From the NCBI GenBank assembly GCA_017694875.1, contig JADIMG010000055.1:16521-80520 (forward strand): a stretch of DNA of 64,000 bases. The letters are read 5' to 3'. The notes under the pieces are model-generated. The model did not search any database. It was not told the DNA's origin and was given only the letters and a program-made list of their open reading frames with translations. This DNA is from Candidatus Gallipaludibacter merdavium. GTDB taxonomy: Bacteria > Bacteroidota > Bacteroidia > Bacteroidales > Paludibacteraceae. The first letter of the stretch is position 1. The number at the start of each line of letters is the position of its first letter. Shown here piece after piece: positions 8,797 to 17,298 of this stretch. The position numbers and the translations under genes are program-made.

Positions 8797-9414
8797 TTAT
8801 TCCGTTGGGGTGTTATTGTCAACAGAATCATTTTCTGTTTCATCGGCAAACGGGAATATGCCTTGAGGTTTCTTGATGGTATATTGTGTCATTGTTTGGT
8901 TGGATTCAAAACCGATACCAATGATAATGGATGCAGCCCGTGTTATCTTGATGATACTGTCGGAATAAATCCGTTCCGCTTTTTGGTCCCAATAGAGCAG
9001 TGGGGTTTCAAATTGTTCACCCTGTTGGTTGACGGCATAGACATTTCCCCGTAATTCCCAAATTTGCGGCTTTTCATTGTAACGTGCATAGTCACCTCTG
9101 ATTGTCGCATCTATGCTAAGATCTTCATTGAATTTTTCGAGCAATATACCTTTGGGAAAATCCCAATATGGATCTTTGGCCTTATCATATATGAGCCAGT
9201 CAGGGGCTGCTATCCTGTATCGTGTGATTCCAGAATCAGAGATAACGGTTGTTACTTCAGTAGCCTCAAGACTGGCCATAGCTTCCCTATTGACTACGGC
9301 ATCAATCTTGTCTGGTTGTTCCTTCTTGCACGATGGTGCAATAACAAACAAAGCAACCCCTATGAAAAGGGTTGCCATGTTATATGATTTCATTTTGAAT
9401 AGATGTTTCAGCAT
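8797..9414 (-). CDS. lptC: LPS export ABC transporter periplasmic protein LptC
   Basis: LptC bridges the inner-membrane LptBFG complex to LptA in lipopolysaccharide transport. The 205-residue protein has an N-terminal hydrophobic segment ending in APSC, so it may be lipid-anchored rather than a simple membrane anchor, followed by a beta-jellyroll with ISDSGITRYRI, GDYARYNEK, WELRGNV and ETPLLYWDQKAERIYSD. Those last segments are the typical LptC/OstA repeat pattern. I chose the ATG at 9414 because it overlaps the upstream stop (TAATG); ATGs at 9393 and 9444 are alternatives. It is the last gene of the coaX operon. Confidence 0.85.
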   Translation of the reverse strand: MLKHLFKMKSYNMATLFIGVALFVIAPSCKKEQPDKIDAVVNREAMASLEATEVTTVISDSGITRYRIAAPDWLIYDKAKDPYWDFPKGILLEKFNEDLSIDATIRGDYARYNEKPQIWELRGNVYAVNQQGEQFETPLLYWDQKAERIYSDSIIKITRAASIIIGIGFESNQTMTQYTIKKPQGIFPFADETENDSVDNNTPTE

Positions 9415-10733
9415 TAACGGCAAGTAGTAGTTACGCCAATCCAACCACCCACAGTATAAGGCTTGCCTTCACCCAAGTCGGCATGGAAGAATATTTCTTC
9501 TGTATTGGGGAAATGACGGCTGTACATATTTATATATTTGTCAGCTTCTTCTGCGCAGCTAGGATCCACTTGTTTTGCACGGCGCAATTCATCTACAGCT
9601 ACCCAATAGACCGTCTTATTCAGGATAGGGTCATCATATGGTTGTGAAGCGGCATACATATGTGCTACTAAAATATATGGTTTACCTGTTGTCGGGTCAT
9701 ATTCAGATGCTTTGCGGGCATGAACACGTGCAGTCGGATAGTTTTTCAATTCACTGTAATAGATATAGGCAATCATATATTCATAATTGCTCTTGTCTTT
9801 GTTGTCTTCTGCCAAGTTAACAGCTTCCTCGAAGTATTTAATAGCTTCATTGTAGTCTTTGTTCTTATAGCACACGGCTGCACATCCACTGGCTGATTTA
9901 GCGGTTGGAGAAATCTTGTGTGCTGCTGTGGAAGCGGCGAAATAGACTTCAGATTCTTTGCAATCCATCTGTTCATAGAACTCTATAATCTTAGACAATA
10001 CTTCAAGATTGGTTGTGTTGGCGGCCACTTTATCTTTGTATATGTTATCCAACGTATTGCAATCAGCTACACCGCTTTGTACAAACATGGCATCCAATAC
10101 CTGCTTTTGTTGGGCAGCAGAGGCTGCGTAACGGTCTGATGGATTGGAAGCAATGGCATCCAAATAAGCACCGGCTTTCAAATAATCGCTAATGAATTTT
10201 TCTGCGGTTTCGGGTTTTGCCTTATAGATGTTGGCTGACAAAGCTACAAATTGCGTCAAGACAGCCACGTCAGCTTCTGTCTTCAAACTGTCAACAGCAG
10301 TTTCCAACCATTGATATGCATTTTCTTTCAGTTGGTCTTCCGGAAAATATGTGATGTAGTCCAATGCTTTTCTACCCAAAATCCATGGAGTAGGGTAACG
10401 GCTGTCATCACCAAAATATTGTATACGCTTATCATACATTTCCATCAAGCGGTTACGCAATACGTCAATTTCCTTCGGGTCTTTGGTTTGGCTTAATTGC
10501 CATACCAAAATGTTCCGCCCGTGTGAATAGATGGCTTTATTGGCGCTCGGGCATTCTGTGTATGCTTTTAGCCATGGACCGGCAGCATCTGCATACTGTT
10601 TATTTTTTGCCGATTCGTTGAACAAACTGATGTTAATTAAACATTCCTCTGAAATCGTTGAACTTTCCTGGGCAACTGCAAATACAGAGCCCAATGCAAC
10701 GAAGGCGAGCATAAATAAAGATTTCTTTTTCAT
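9414..10733 (-). CDS. Secreted tetratricopeptide-repeat protein
   Basis: A 439-residue exported protein with signal peptide MKKKSLFMLAFVALGSVFAVAQ and TPR-like helical repeats. The clearest repeat is about residues 285-330 (AAVCYKNKDYNEAIKYFEEAVNLAEDNKDKSNYEYMIAYIYYSELKNY), followed by another containing ARKASEYDPTTGKPYILVAHMYA. The C-terminus has EEIFFHADLGEGKPYTVGGWIGVTTTCR, which I recall as a conserved tail of a Bacteroidales family found between coaX and lptC. The position in this operon suggests a role in envelope biogenesis, but the function is not known. Confidence 0.8.
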   Translation of the reverse strand: MKKKSLFMLAFVALGSVFAVAQESSTISEECLINISLFNESAKNKQYADAAGPWLKAYTECPSANKAIYSHGRNILVWQLSQTKDPKEIDVLRNRLMEMYDKRIQYFGDDSRYPTPWILGRKALDYITYFPEDQLKENAYQWLETAVDSLKTEADVAVLTQFVALSANIYKAKPETAEKFISDYLKAGAYLDAIASNPSDRYAASAAQQKQVLDAMFVQSGVADCNTLDNIYKDKVAANTTNLEVLSKIIEFYEQMDCKESEVYFAASTAAHKISPTAKSASGCAAVCYKNKDYNEAIKYFEEAVNLAEDNKDKSNYEYMIAYIYYSELKNYPTARVHARKASEYDPTTGKPYILVAHMYAASQPYDDPILNKTVYWVAVDELRRAKQVDPSCAEEADKYINMYSRHFPNTEEIFFHADLGEGKPYTVGGWIGVTTTCR

Positions 10734-10753
10734 GTTGTATTATTTTAACAAAG

Positions 10754-11998
10754 TTATAATTTGCGTTTAAAGAACCATAGCTCATTAAAGCTGGCATTGA
10801 TTGTAAACCGGAAGTAATCTTCTCGCAATGTAGTTAATGTTCCTTTCTTGCCATACTCAAATGTAGTGTTTATAAATGTTTTTGAATTACGTAACGGAAA
10901 ACCTATTCCAAAACTAATGCCAAAATTTTTTACATTGTTATCAAATGCTTTTACATAGGGTGTTTCTACATATCCTCCCAAGCGGAAAGCCATATGGTCA
11001 AAATAATCTTTTCCCAATGGATCATGACGATATTCAGCTCCTATAGATATTCGTTGGCTGTTGTTCAAGCTGTCTGTTCTGCCGAAATAATTGGCTTTTG
11101 ACCATTCCTGCAGCGAATAATCCACACCGATGGTAATGCGGTTGTCGTATGTATAGCTTAAGCCTGCTCCGTAATAAGCCGGCAAATCAAACCCTCCGTT
11201 GCTGTTAATGGTAGTATCTAAAGTTGTGGTTTCTATCTGACTGAAACTTCCGTTCAATTTGGATTTGAATTCGTATATCACTCCTAATGTTACTTCATGT
11301 TTCTTTGCGAAGGTATGATAGAATTGTGCTCCGAACCTGAAACGAAAATCACTTACCTTTATTGTGTTACTTTGTTGTAAAGAGGAATAGGAACTGTTGT
11401 TGAAAGAAAGTTGGCGATAATTGCTGATGTCACCAAACATATAGTAGGCATTAGCGCCAAGAGATATATGCTTGAACAATTCAAAAGAGAGCCCCAAATA
11501 AACCTCACTGATGCCACCTGTACCATAGAACATGGAAGTATAGTCAATTGTATTTGGATCGTCCTGAGGATTGACAGGCATGCTTACGCTGCCGTTCTGT
11601 GCAAATTCATATCCGACAGATGAATAGGGAAGCACCCCAGCACTGCAACCTAACCAGCCGGTTATAGGAAATTGCAGTGTAACATATTCCAGATTACCAT
11701 TGAATGTATTTCTTATTCCGTTTGCATCGCTGAAATGTGTCAACAATCCAGATATTCCTACGTCAAACATGAACGTAAGACTATCGACAGAACTATATGA
11801 AGCCGGATTTACCGCATTAATACTGCGATTGCTACGCATTGCAATGGACGTACCACCCATTGCACGATATTCGCCGTTTGTGTTGTTGCTCAAATCGCCA
11901 TACCCAAAACGGGTATATGGTGAATTTGTGTTATTCTGAGAATATATACATATAGAAAGACCAATAAAGGTCGCCAGTAAGAAGATTTTTTTATACAT
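10754..11998 (-). CDS. FadL-like outer-membrane beta-barrel protein
   Basis: A 414-residue outer-membrane protein: signal peptide MYKKIFLLATFIGLSICIYSQ, then an N-terminal NSPYTRFGYGDL and RAMGGTSIAMRS region of the kind found in FadL/TodX-type barrels, with alternating amphipathic strands (GVDYSLQEW, FRFRFGAQFYH, MAFRLGGYVETPY) to the end. It overlaps the coaX stop by eight bases and is followed 20 bases on by the TPR gene, so it is part of the coaX-lptC operon. A transported substrate cannot be read from the sequence. Confidence 0.78.
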   Translation of the reverse strand: MYKKIFLLATFIGLSICIYSQNNTNSPYTRFGYGDLSNNTNGEYRAMGGTSIAMRSNRSINAVNPASYSSVDSLTFMFDVGISGLLTHFSDANGIRNTFNGNLEYVTLQFPITGWLGCSAGVLPYSSVGYEFAQNGSVSMPVNPQDDPNTIDYTSMFYGTGGISEVYLGLSFELFKHISLGANAYYMFGDISNYRQLSFNNSSYSSLQQSNTIKVSDFRFRFGAQFYHTFAKKHEVTLGVIYEFKSKLNGSFSQIETTTLDTTINSNGGFDLPAYYGAGLSYTYDNRITIGVDYSLQEWSKANYFGRTDSLNNSQRISIGAEYRHDPLGKDYFDHMAFRLGGYVETPYVKAFDNNVKNFGISFGIGFPLRNSKTFINTTFEYGKKGTLTTLREDYFRFTINASFNELWFFKRKL

Positions 11999-12719
11999 TA
12001 TACTCCAATATCCTATTAAGTCCTATCAGCACCAAGTTTCTCTCTGCAAAAGTCGTAATTTTAAGTCGATTATGAAAATAAGAAAAATTTCCTCCCGTTA
12101 AAAAAACGGAAAGATAGGGATATATTTCTCTATAATGTCGTATATAACCTTCCATTTCATACAAAATGCCGTTCATTACACCATTCAATATAGCCTTTCG
12201 CGTGTCTTTTCCGGTTAATTCGTAAATGTCTTTTTCGCTAGGTTCAACGTAGGGAAGGCTAGATGTGTAATCGTGGAGTGCACAAAAACGCATTTTCATA
12301 CCGGGAGCAATGTTTCCACCCACAAATTGTCCGTCTGCGCTGACCAAATCATATGTGATGGCTGAACCAGCATCGATTACAAGTAAAGGATTTCCCGCTC
12401 CCAGACTATAGGCGCCGACAGCAGCTGCCAAGCGGTCATTGCCTAATGTTTGTGGCGTGGAATAAGTGTTGACAAGCGGAATGGGTGTCTTATATGACAA
12501 TTCTATATAGTTATCCAAATGATCTGCTAACCATGTGCGTACAGCATCGTTTTCGACGCAAACGGAACAGAATATGGCGCGCTCTATCGGATATGTACGA
12601 AATATCTCGTCGGCCAGTGATGACTCAAAACGCTTAAATAAATAAGTATCAACTAAACGGTTGCCATCAAACACGGCAATCTTTATACGGGAATTCCCTT
12701 GGTCAACGCAAAGATTCAT
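11991..12719 (-). CDS. coaX: Type III pantothenate kinase CoaX
   Basis: Phosphorylates pantothenate in the first step of coenzyme A synthesis. The 242 residues contain the ASKHA-fold signatures DQGNSRIK (phosphate 1), TLGNDRLAAAVGA and VIDAGSAITYD (substrate and phosphate 2), GGNIAPGMKMR and LTGGN. The ATG at 12719 (MNLCVDQGNS) is preferred; two codons upstream only a TTG is available. First gene of an operon running through the FadL-like, TPR and lptC genes; a TACCTTTG box lies 40 bases upstream. Confidence 0.93.
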   Translation of the reverse strand: MNLCVDQGNSRIKIAVFDGNRLVDTYLFKRFESSLADEIFRTYPIERAIFCSVCVENDAVRTWLADHLDNYIELSYKTPIPLVNTYSTPQTLGNDRLAAAVGAYSLGAGNPLLVIDAGSAITYDLVSADGQFVGGNIAPGMKMRFCALHDYTSSLPYVEPSEKDIYELTGKDTRKAILNGVMNGILYEMEGYIRHYREIYPYLSVFLTGGNFSYFHNRLKITTFAERNLVLIGLNRILEYNV

Positions 12720-12758
12720 ATACAAATAGAAATCATGCTAAAACGTAAAAACAGGTTG

Positions 12759-12766
12759 CAAAGGTA
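12759..12766 (-). promoter_or_regulatory. Predicted -7 box of the coaX-lptC operon
   Basis: TACCTTTG on the minus strand, matching TAnnTTTG, about 40 bases before the coaX start. Confidence 0.55.
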
Positions 12767-12791
12767 ATAAAAAAAAGGGAAATGGTTTCGC

Positions 12792-12827
12792 TATAAAAAA
12801 GAAACGTTCGTCAATAAGACGAACGTT
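12792..12827 (-). terminator. Rho-independent terminator of the small lipoprotein gene
   Basis: A perfect 10-bp stem AACGTTCGTC (12803-12812) / GACGAACGTT (12818-12827) with a 5-base loop, followed on the minus strand by TTCTTTTTT. Confidence 0.88.
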
Positions 12828-12885
12828 ATGTTGTTGGAGGTATGATAATCTATAATTGTCATACCTTGAGTTGTGTTAGCAGGGC

Positions 12886-13092
12886 TTATTCAGCAACTTC
12901 TTCTACAACTTCTTCTACAACTACAGTTGTGTCAACAACAGCAGTTGAATCAGTACAAGGAGCTTCTACAACTTCTTCTACTACAGCAGCTTCTTCTACT
13001 GCAGGAGTTGCTTCTTCTTCTGTGGTTGCTGCTTTTTTTCCACATGCAGCAAATGCCATTGCTACAGCACAAAACAAAAATACCTTTTTCAT
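12886..13092 (-). CDS. Small acidic Val/Glu-repeat lipoprotein
   Basis: A 68-residue protein: signal MKKVFLFCAVAMAFAAC with a lipobox ending in Cys17, then GKKAATTEEEA and a run of VEE/VVEE repeats to the C-terminus, interrupted only by APCTDSTAVVDTT. The mature part is almost entirely Ala, Val, Glu and Thr, with Cys47 the only other Cys. Its reality is supported by a lipobox, a predicted promoter at 13145-13152 and a strong terminator at 12792-12827 bounding it as a single transcription unit. No function is known to me; abundance or a structural surface role is possible. Confidence 0.82.
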   Translation of the reverse strand: MKKVFLFCAVAMAFAACGKKAATTEEEATPAVEEAAVVEEVVEAPCTDSTAVVDTTVVVEEVVEEVAE

Positions 13093-13144
13093 TTCCTTTG
13101 CTTTTTAGTGTTAAACATAAAAACGTGTGTAATAAATAACGGCG

Positions 13145-13152
13145 CAAAAGTA
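13145..13152 (-). promoter_or_regulatory. Predicted promoter of the small lipoprotein gene
   Basis: TACTTTTG on the minus strand 53 bases before the start, with a TTG about 18 bases further upstream. Confidence 0.55.
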
Positions 13153-13258
13153 CAGCATTTTTTCGATATGCAATGAAAATGGACTACTTTTTTTTCGATT
13201 TTTTTTTGATCTGCCGAAAAAAGCTGCAAATCATTATCATGCAATGCGTTGTATGTTG

Positions 13259-15001
13259 TTATTTACCCATACTGGTAGTGTATAGATAGCGCTTGATACT
13301 TTTTTTCGGGGTCTTTTCAAATTCGTATGGATATAACTGAATTCGGCTTATTCCTTCATAGGAGGCAACCAAGGTGTTTAGCGTCTTCCTGTTTTCTTCC
13401 ATACGTTCTTGAAGCTCCTTCTGTGTCAGGTGTTCAGCGTCAACAGCTTCATAATCAGGGCAAACCAATGCTACTAACTTACCGTCTTGTTGTAAAACAA
13501 GGCTTTCCATTACATAAGGCATGTTGTTTAGTTTAGCCTCAATTTCTTCCGGATAAATGTTTTGGCCGCTTGGACCCAGTAGCATTGTTTTGCTTCTACC
13601 GCGGATGAAAATGTTCTTGTTGGCATCAACGTAACCGAGGTCGCCTGTTTTCAACCAGCCATCTTCTGTAAAGCTTAGTCTGGTCGCTTCTTCGTTTTTA
13701 TAATAGCCCGACATCACGTTTTCTCCACGCACTTCTATTTCACCGATACCTGTTTCCGGGTGTGGATTTACAATGCGGATTTCCATTGTCGGCAATATAC
13801 GTCCAGCTGAGAATGGAACGTATTCGTCTTTGTTGGCATATGAAATCAACGGTGCACATTCGGTCATACCATATCCCACGGTGAATGGGAACTTGATTTT
13901 ATGGAAGAATTCTTCTACTTCAGCATTGAGTGGTGCGCCACCGACTATTACTTGAGTAAATTCTCCACCAAATGCATCTACCAGTTTCTTTCTGACCTGT
14001 GCCAAGATGGTTTGATCTAAAAATGGGACACGCAACACCCACCGCATGGATGGTTTGGCCAACATGGGGAGAATTTGTTTCTTATATATCTTTTCGATAA
14101 TCAGTGGAACGCAGAAGATGGCATTGGGTTTTACTTCGGCAAAGGCTTTCAACAAAATCTTGGGCGAAGGGGTTTTCCCAATAAAATAGGTGTGTGCACC
14201 AGAGCATACACTGGTCAGGAAATCAAATGCACAACCATAAGCATGTGCCAATGGAAGAAATGCTACTGCACGTTTCCCGCGTGAAAGAAGTTCTGTGCTG
14301 AATCCAAATGTGACGTTTCCTGCCAGAGCATTACCACTGGTCATGACACCCTTGCTAAAGCCGGTAGTTCCAGAGGTATAATTGATGGAAACTATTTCAC
14401 TGTTGGGCTTGTCTACATAGCGTACACAATCGGGATAAAATCCCTCGGGATATTTTTCTGTAAAAAGTTTCTCGATTCTTGCCATGCTTACCTGCTCAGC
14501 TGTAAAAGGAGCTTCGTGAGGAATGTGGGCTTCCTGTTCAGATTCTGCTTCTTCGTCGAGCAAACGTGGTTTGGTATGGTCAACAATAGTAATTAGCGAG
14601 AATTTATTTAGCGAAAAAACAGCTTCTACCGTAATAAGTTTTTCCTCTTCCAGATTTTCCCAAATGTTGTCACTGGCAAACAGAAGTTTGGATTCGGAGT
14701 GATTGGTTATATGGTGGATATCATTGGCGTTGAAATCTTGTAATATCGGTACAATGATGGCACCATATGTAACTGTTGCAATATAGGTAATTGCCCAATA
14801 GCTATTGTTTCTACCTACCAGCGCAATTTTGTCGTTAGGCTTGATGCCGCATTCCTGAAATAGTATGTGCAATTTAGCGACTTCTCTTGCCACCTCTTCA
14901 TAAGTGAATGTCAAGCCTTCTCCATAATTGGTGAAAGCCGGAAGCTCCCAATTGGCACGGAAAGAATCTTCAAAAAGACGAATGAAATTTTCTTTAACCA
15001 T
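13259..15001 (-). CDS. AMP-forming long-chain acyl-CoA synthetase (FadD-like)
   Basis: Activates a fatty or related carboxylic acid to the acyl-CoA (or acyl-ACP) by way of an acyl-AMP. The 580 residues carry the ANL-superfamily motifs in order: NYTSGTTGFSKGVM (P-loop, A3), VGYGMTECAP (A5), GWLKTGDLGYVD (A7) and FIRGRSKTMLLGPSGQNIYPEEIE (A8 and hinge), and the final catalytic Lys in KTPKKSIKRYLY (A10). The start at 15001 (MVKENFIRLFEDSF) is the family start; the longer frame to 15154 runs through the promoter. It is probably monocistronic. The true substrate chain length is not evident. Confidence 0.9.
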   Translation of the reverse strand: MVKENFIRLFEDSFRANWELPAFTNYGEGLTFTYEEVAREVAKLHILFQECGIKPNDKIALVGRNNSYWAITYIATVTYGAIIVPILQDFNANDIHHITNHSESKLLFASDNIWENLEEEKLITVEAVFSLNKFSLITIVDHTKPRLLDEEAESEQEAHIPHEAPFTAEQVSMARIEKLFTEKYPEGFYPDCVRYVDKPNSEIVSINYTSGTTGFSKGVMTSGNALAGNVTFGFSTELLSRGKRAVAFLPLAHAYGCAFDFLTSVCSGAHTYFIGKTPSPKILLKAFAEVKPNAIFCVPLIIEKIYKKQILPMLAKPSMRWVLRVPFLDQTILAQVRKKLVDAFGGEFTQVIVGGAPLNAEVEEFFHKIKFPFTVGYGMTECAPLISYANKDEYVPFSAGRILPTMEIRIVNPHPETGIGEIEVRGENVMSGYYKNEEATRLSFTEDGWLKTGDLGYVDANKNIFIRGRSKTMLLGPSGQNIYPEEIEAKLNNMPYVMESLVLQQDGKLVALVCPDYEAVDAEHLTQKELQERMEENRKTLNTLVASYEGISRIQLYPYEFEKTPKKSIKRYLYTTSMGK

Positions 15002-15091
15002 AATCTTTTTACTAAAGTTACATACAAATCCACAGAAAGGAATCTGATGACGAAAGTCAAAGATTTTTCTCTGGAGGATACAAATTTGCTG

Positions 15092-15099
15092 CAAAGATA
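15092..15099 (-). promoter_or_regulatory. Predicted -7 box of the acyl-CoA synthetase gene
   Basis: TATCTTTG on the minus strand about 90 bases before the ATG at 15001. Confidence 0.45.
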
Positions 15100-15162
15100 T
15101 GAAAAATGCGCATTTTACACAAAAGTGTGCATCATTTTGATTGAATCTGCCCATATAGACAA

Positions 15163-15187
15163 CAAGCCTTAAAGTCTTTAAGGCTTG
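15163..15187 (-). terminator. Perfect hairpin downstream of the small membrane-protein gene
   Basis: CAAGCCTTAAAG (15163-15174) and CTTTAAGGCTTG (15176-15187) form a perfect inverted repeat. The T-rich tail is poor (TTGTCTAT on the minus strand), so it may be a weak terminator or a processing signal. Confidence 0.55.
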
Positions 15188-15209
15188 TGCATGGGGAATC
15201 GTGATGGAT

Positions 15210-15587
15210 TTATCTTACGGCCACAATACTGTCTACCACAAATTTATTGACGCCACGCCATGGTAATGTTCCCAAATATTCCTTGTAATGCAATTCTACT
15301 TGTTTCCCACTGCAGCGCATCAAAGAATCGGCAATGGCTTTGTCTGTTACGGAAAAAGTAAATTCATACGATTGGATGGTAGCTCCTGTCTTTTTTGAGT
15401 TAAATCCGGATTGTATTACTTTCCCTTCGTATGTTTTGAATACATAACCTTTGTGTACCATATAGTTTAATTCACCGGCCTTAACTCCATCACCAAATAC
15501 AAAATAGAATTTGATGTAGATGAAAAGTGCCAGAGCAATTATTATGATAATACTACTGATAGTAATGATTTTTGCTTTAATAGACAT
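15210..15587 (-). CDS. Small single-pass membrane protein, function unknown
   Basis: A 125-residue protein with one strong transmembrane segment, about residues 8-30 (IITISSIIIIIALALFIYIKFYF), followed by a periplasmic beta-rich domain with GELNYMVHKGYVFKTYEGKVIQSG, EFTFSVTDKAIADSLMRCSGKQVELHY and LPWRGVNKFVVDSI. The pattern matches a small Bacteroidales family I recall seeing mislabelled as a 6-phosphogluconate dehydrogenase; nothing here supports a dehydrogenase. The ATG at 15587 is preferred to 15680 because the hydrophobic segment then sits near the N-terminus. Confidence 0.75.
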   Translation of the reverse strand: MSIKAKIITISSIIIIIALALFIYIKFYFVFGDGVKAGELNYMVHKGYVFKTYEGKVIQSGFNSKKTGATIQSYEFTFSVTDKAIADSLMRCSGKQVELHYKEYLGTLPWRGVNKFVVDSIVAVR

Positions 15588-15693
15588 AGGCTTTTTTATT
15601 TTATCGGTTTTTCCCTTTACAGAATGCAAATTTATATGTTTTGCTAAAATAAGCAAGGGCTGCATTGAACTTTTGCGCAATAACCTTTTGTTT

Positions 15694-17298
15694 TCATTTT
15701 ATACATTTCAAGATGCATAGGACAGATGTTAGTACATAGCATCCTACAAACAATAAGACGCCGACCGATCCGATGGTAAGTGCAGTGTAAAATATATAGC
15801 CCATGCTTATTGCGTATAGAAGAAGTGGTATGAAAGCAAAATACCCCCATATGTTCCAGCGTATAAGGCGGTATAGCACAATGGTGAATGATATGCACAG
15901 CAAAGGAATTAGGAAAAAGAAATTTTCTCCGTTCAGAAACAGATAAGAAAGGATGGATAACAAGATTAGTGTGATGATGGTGCCGCTTCCATTGAATTGC
16001 ATTTTTTTCCATACCCAGACAATGCTTGCCACAAGTCCAGCCAACAATAGGAAAAGCAGTAAGTTATCACATCCGACATAACGTATGTCAACTGGATTAA
16101 ATGCCAGTCCGTATGCTTTGCTGACAAGATATGCGACTGCTGTTCCGAGACAAGCCCAAGCAAGGGCAATTCCCGTAATTATTCCTGCCTCTTTCATGGC
16201 ATTTCCAAATTTCAGGTTGCCGTGACGTTTCATTATAACCAATGCCCAGATGCTCAATAGCAAAATGATAAGATTGCTTATTAACCAAGTTGTTCTGTTG
16301 TATAAACACATACCGAATGGGGGAAGTGTGAAATAAACTGCGTCTTCCTCCCCTTTGAAAGACTCTTTTGTGTAGGATGGGTTTGTCAAATACTCTTTGA
16401 TGATGGGTGCCAATTGTCCTCCGTAGTGTGCAATGCTGCGCGGAGAGATATTGTCAAAATGGTCTTTATCTGTGTGGTAATACCTTAAATTGTCGATTAC
16501 GGAAAAGTTGAGTCCTGCTATGTCGTTTTTGATTATACTGAAATCCGTGTTGTTGGGTAATACTCTATATACGGAGGCAGTCAGTGAGTAACCATAAGGA
16601 TATTGTGCTTCCTTGTACAATTCCATGATTTTGTTGTTCTGGGGTGAGGTTTCAAAAAGCAGAGCCGGCCCTTTGACGCCACGTGCGTCAATATTGCATG
16701 CCAAAGCAACATCTTCAAACAACTCCGGATGGTTGGCGTATATGGTTTTCATGCCGACCATTTTAGGCTCTTCACAGTCGGTTAGCAATATACGGATACC
16801 ATTGCTCCATTCATTTCTGTAGGTTAGAGCACCCCTTGCCAGTTCCAGACAAATCCCTACGCCATATCCGTCGTCGGCAGCCCCGAATGAATAGACAGTT
16901 GTCCCTCTTACGTCCTGTGCGAAACGTGAATCATAGTGAGCTATGAGTAGAATGTAGGAAATGTTTTCTGTGGCGGACGGAGCAAAATCGGCAACGATAT
17001 TGTCGACGTATGTATGGCCAGTGACATAGTTCTTAACTGAATCTTCATGGAAGATGCGGACGTCTCCACCCAATTCTCTTAAGCGTGCAACCAGATAGTC
17101 TCTTATTTTGGCGCGTTCATTTGGATGTTCCACAGAGTGTGGTGTCTGTGCAATGACGGCAATGTCGTCCACCACATTTTTTGTATGGAAATTGTATTTC
17201 TTGTTGTGGAGTGGAGGATAATACAAGGAACTAAATGTTGCGATGATGGCAAATAGGGTAATCAAACCCAAGACAAAATATTTTGTGTATTGTTTCAT
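15694..17298 (-). CDS. M28-family metallopeptidase with C-terminal polytopic membrane domain
   Basis: A 534-residue membrane protein. One transmembrane segment lies near the N-terminus (residues 8-27). The M28 domain has zinc-ligand motifs LIAHYDSR, GAADDGYGVG, LTDCEEPKMVGM and NIDARG, with a distal YHTDKDHFDNI His. About eight hydrophobic segments follow from residue 330 to the end. This layout resembles ER-type Fxna/ERMP1-like aminopeptidases and Bacteroidota M28 proteins, with the peptidase domain probably periplasmic. In the metal-binding block GAADDGYGVG the usual NDDASG-type sequence is altered but the tandem Asp is kept. It overlaps mutY by four bases (17295-17298). Confidence 0.85.
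   Translation of the reverse strand: MKQYTKYFVLGLITLFAIIATFSSLYYPPLHNKKYNFHTKNVVDDIAVIAQTPHSVEHPNERAKIRDYLVARLRELGGDVRIFHEDSVKNYVTGHTYVDNIVADFAPSATENISYILLIAHYDSRFAQDVRGTTVYSFGAADDGYGVGICLELARGALTYRNEWSNGIRILLTDCEEPKMVGMKTIYANHPELFEDVALACNIDARGVKGPALLFETSPQNNKIMELYKEAQYPYGYSLTASVYRVLPNNTDFSIIKNDIAGLNFSVIDNLRYYHTDKDHFDNISPRSIAHYGGQLAPIIKEYLTNPSYTKESFKGEEDAVYFTLPPFGMCLYNRTTWLISNLIILLLSIWALVIMKRHGNLKFGNAMKEAGIITGIALAWACLGTAVAYLVSKAYGLAFNPVDIRYVGCDNLLLFLLLAGLVASIVWVWKKMQFNGSGTIITLILLSILSYLFLNGENFFFLIPLLCISFTIVLYRLIRWNIWGYFAFIPLLLYAISMGYIFYTALTIGSVGVLLFVGCYVLTSVLCILKCIK

Noticed and set aside
12895..13020. CTTCTACAACT-type tandem repeats suggesting a CRISPR or satellite array
   Set aside because: They are codon repeats of the Val/Glu-rich lipoprotein on the minus strand, in frame and without spacers of uniform length.
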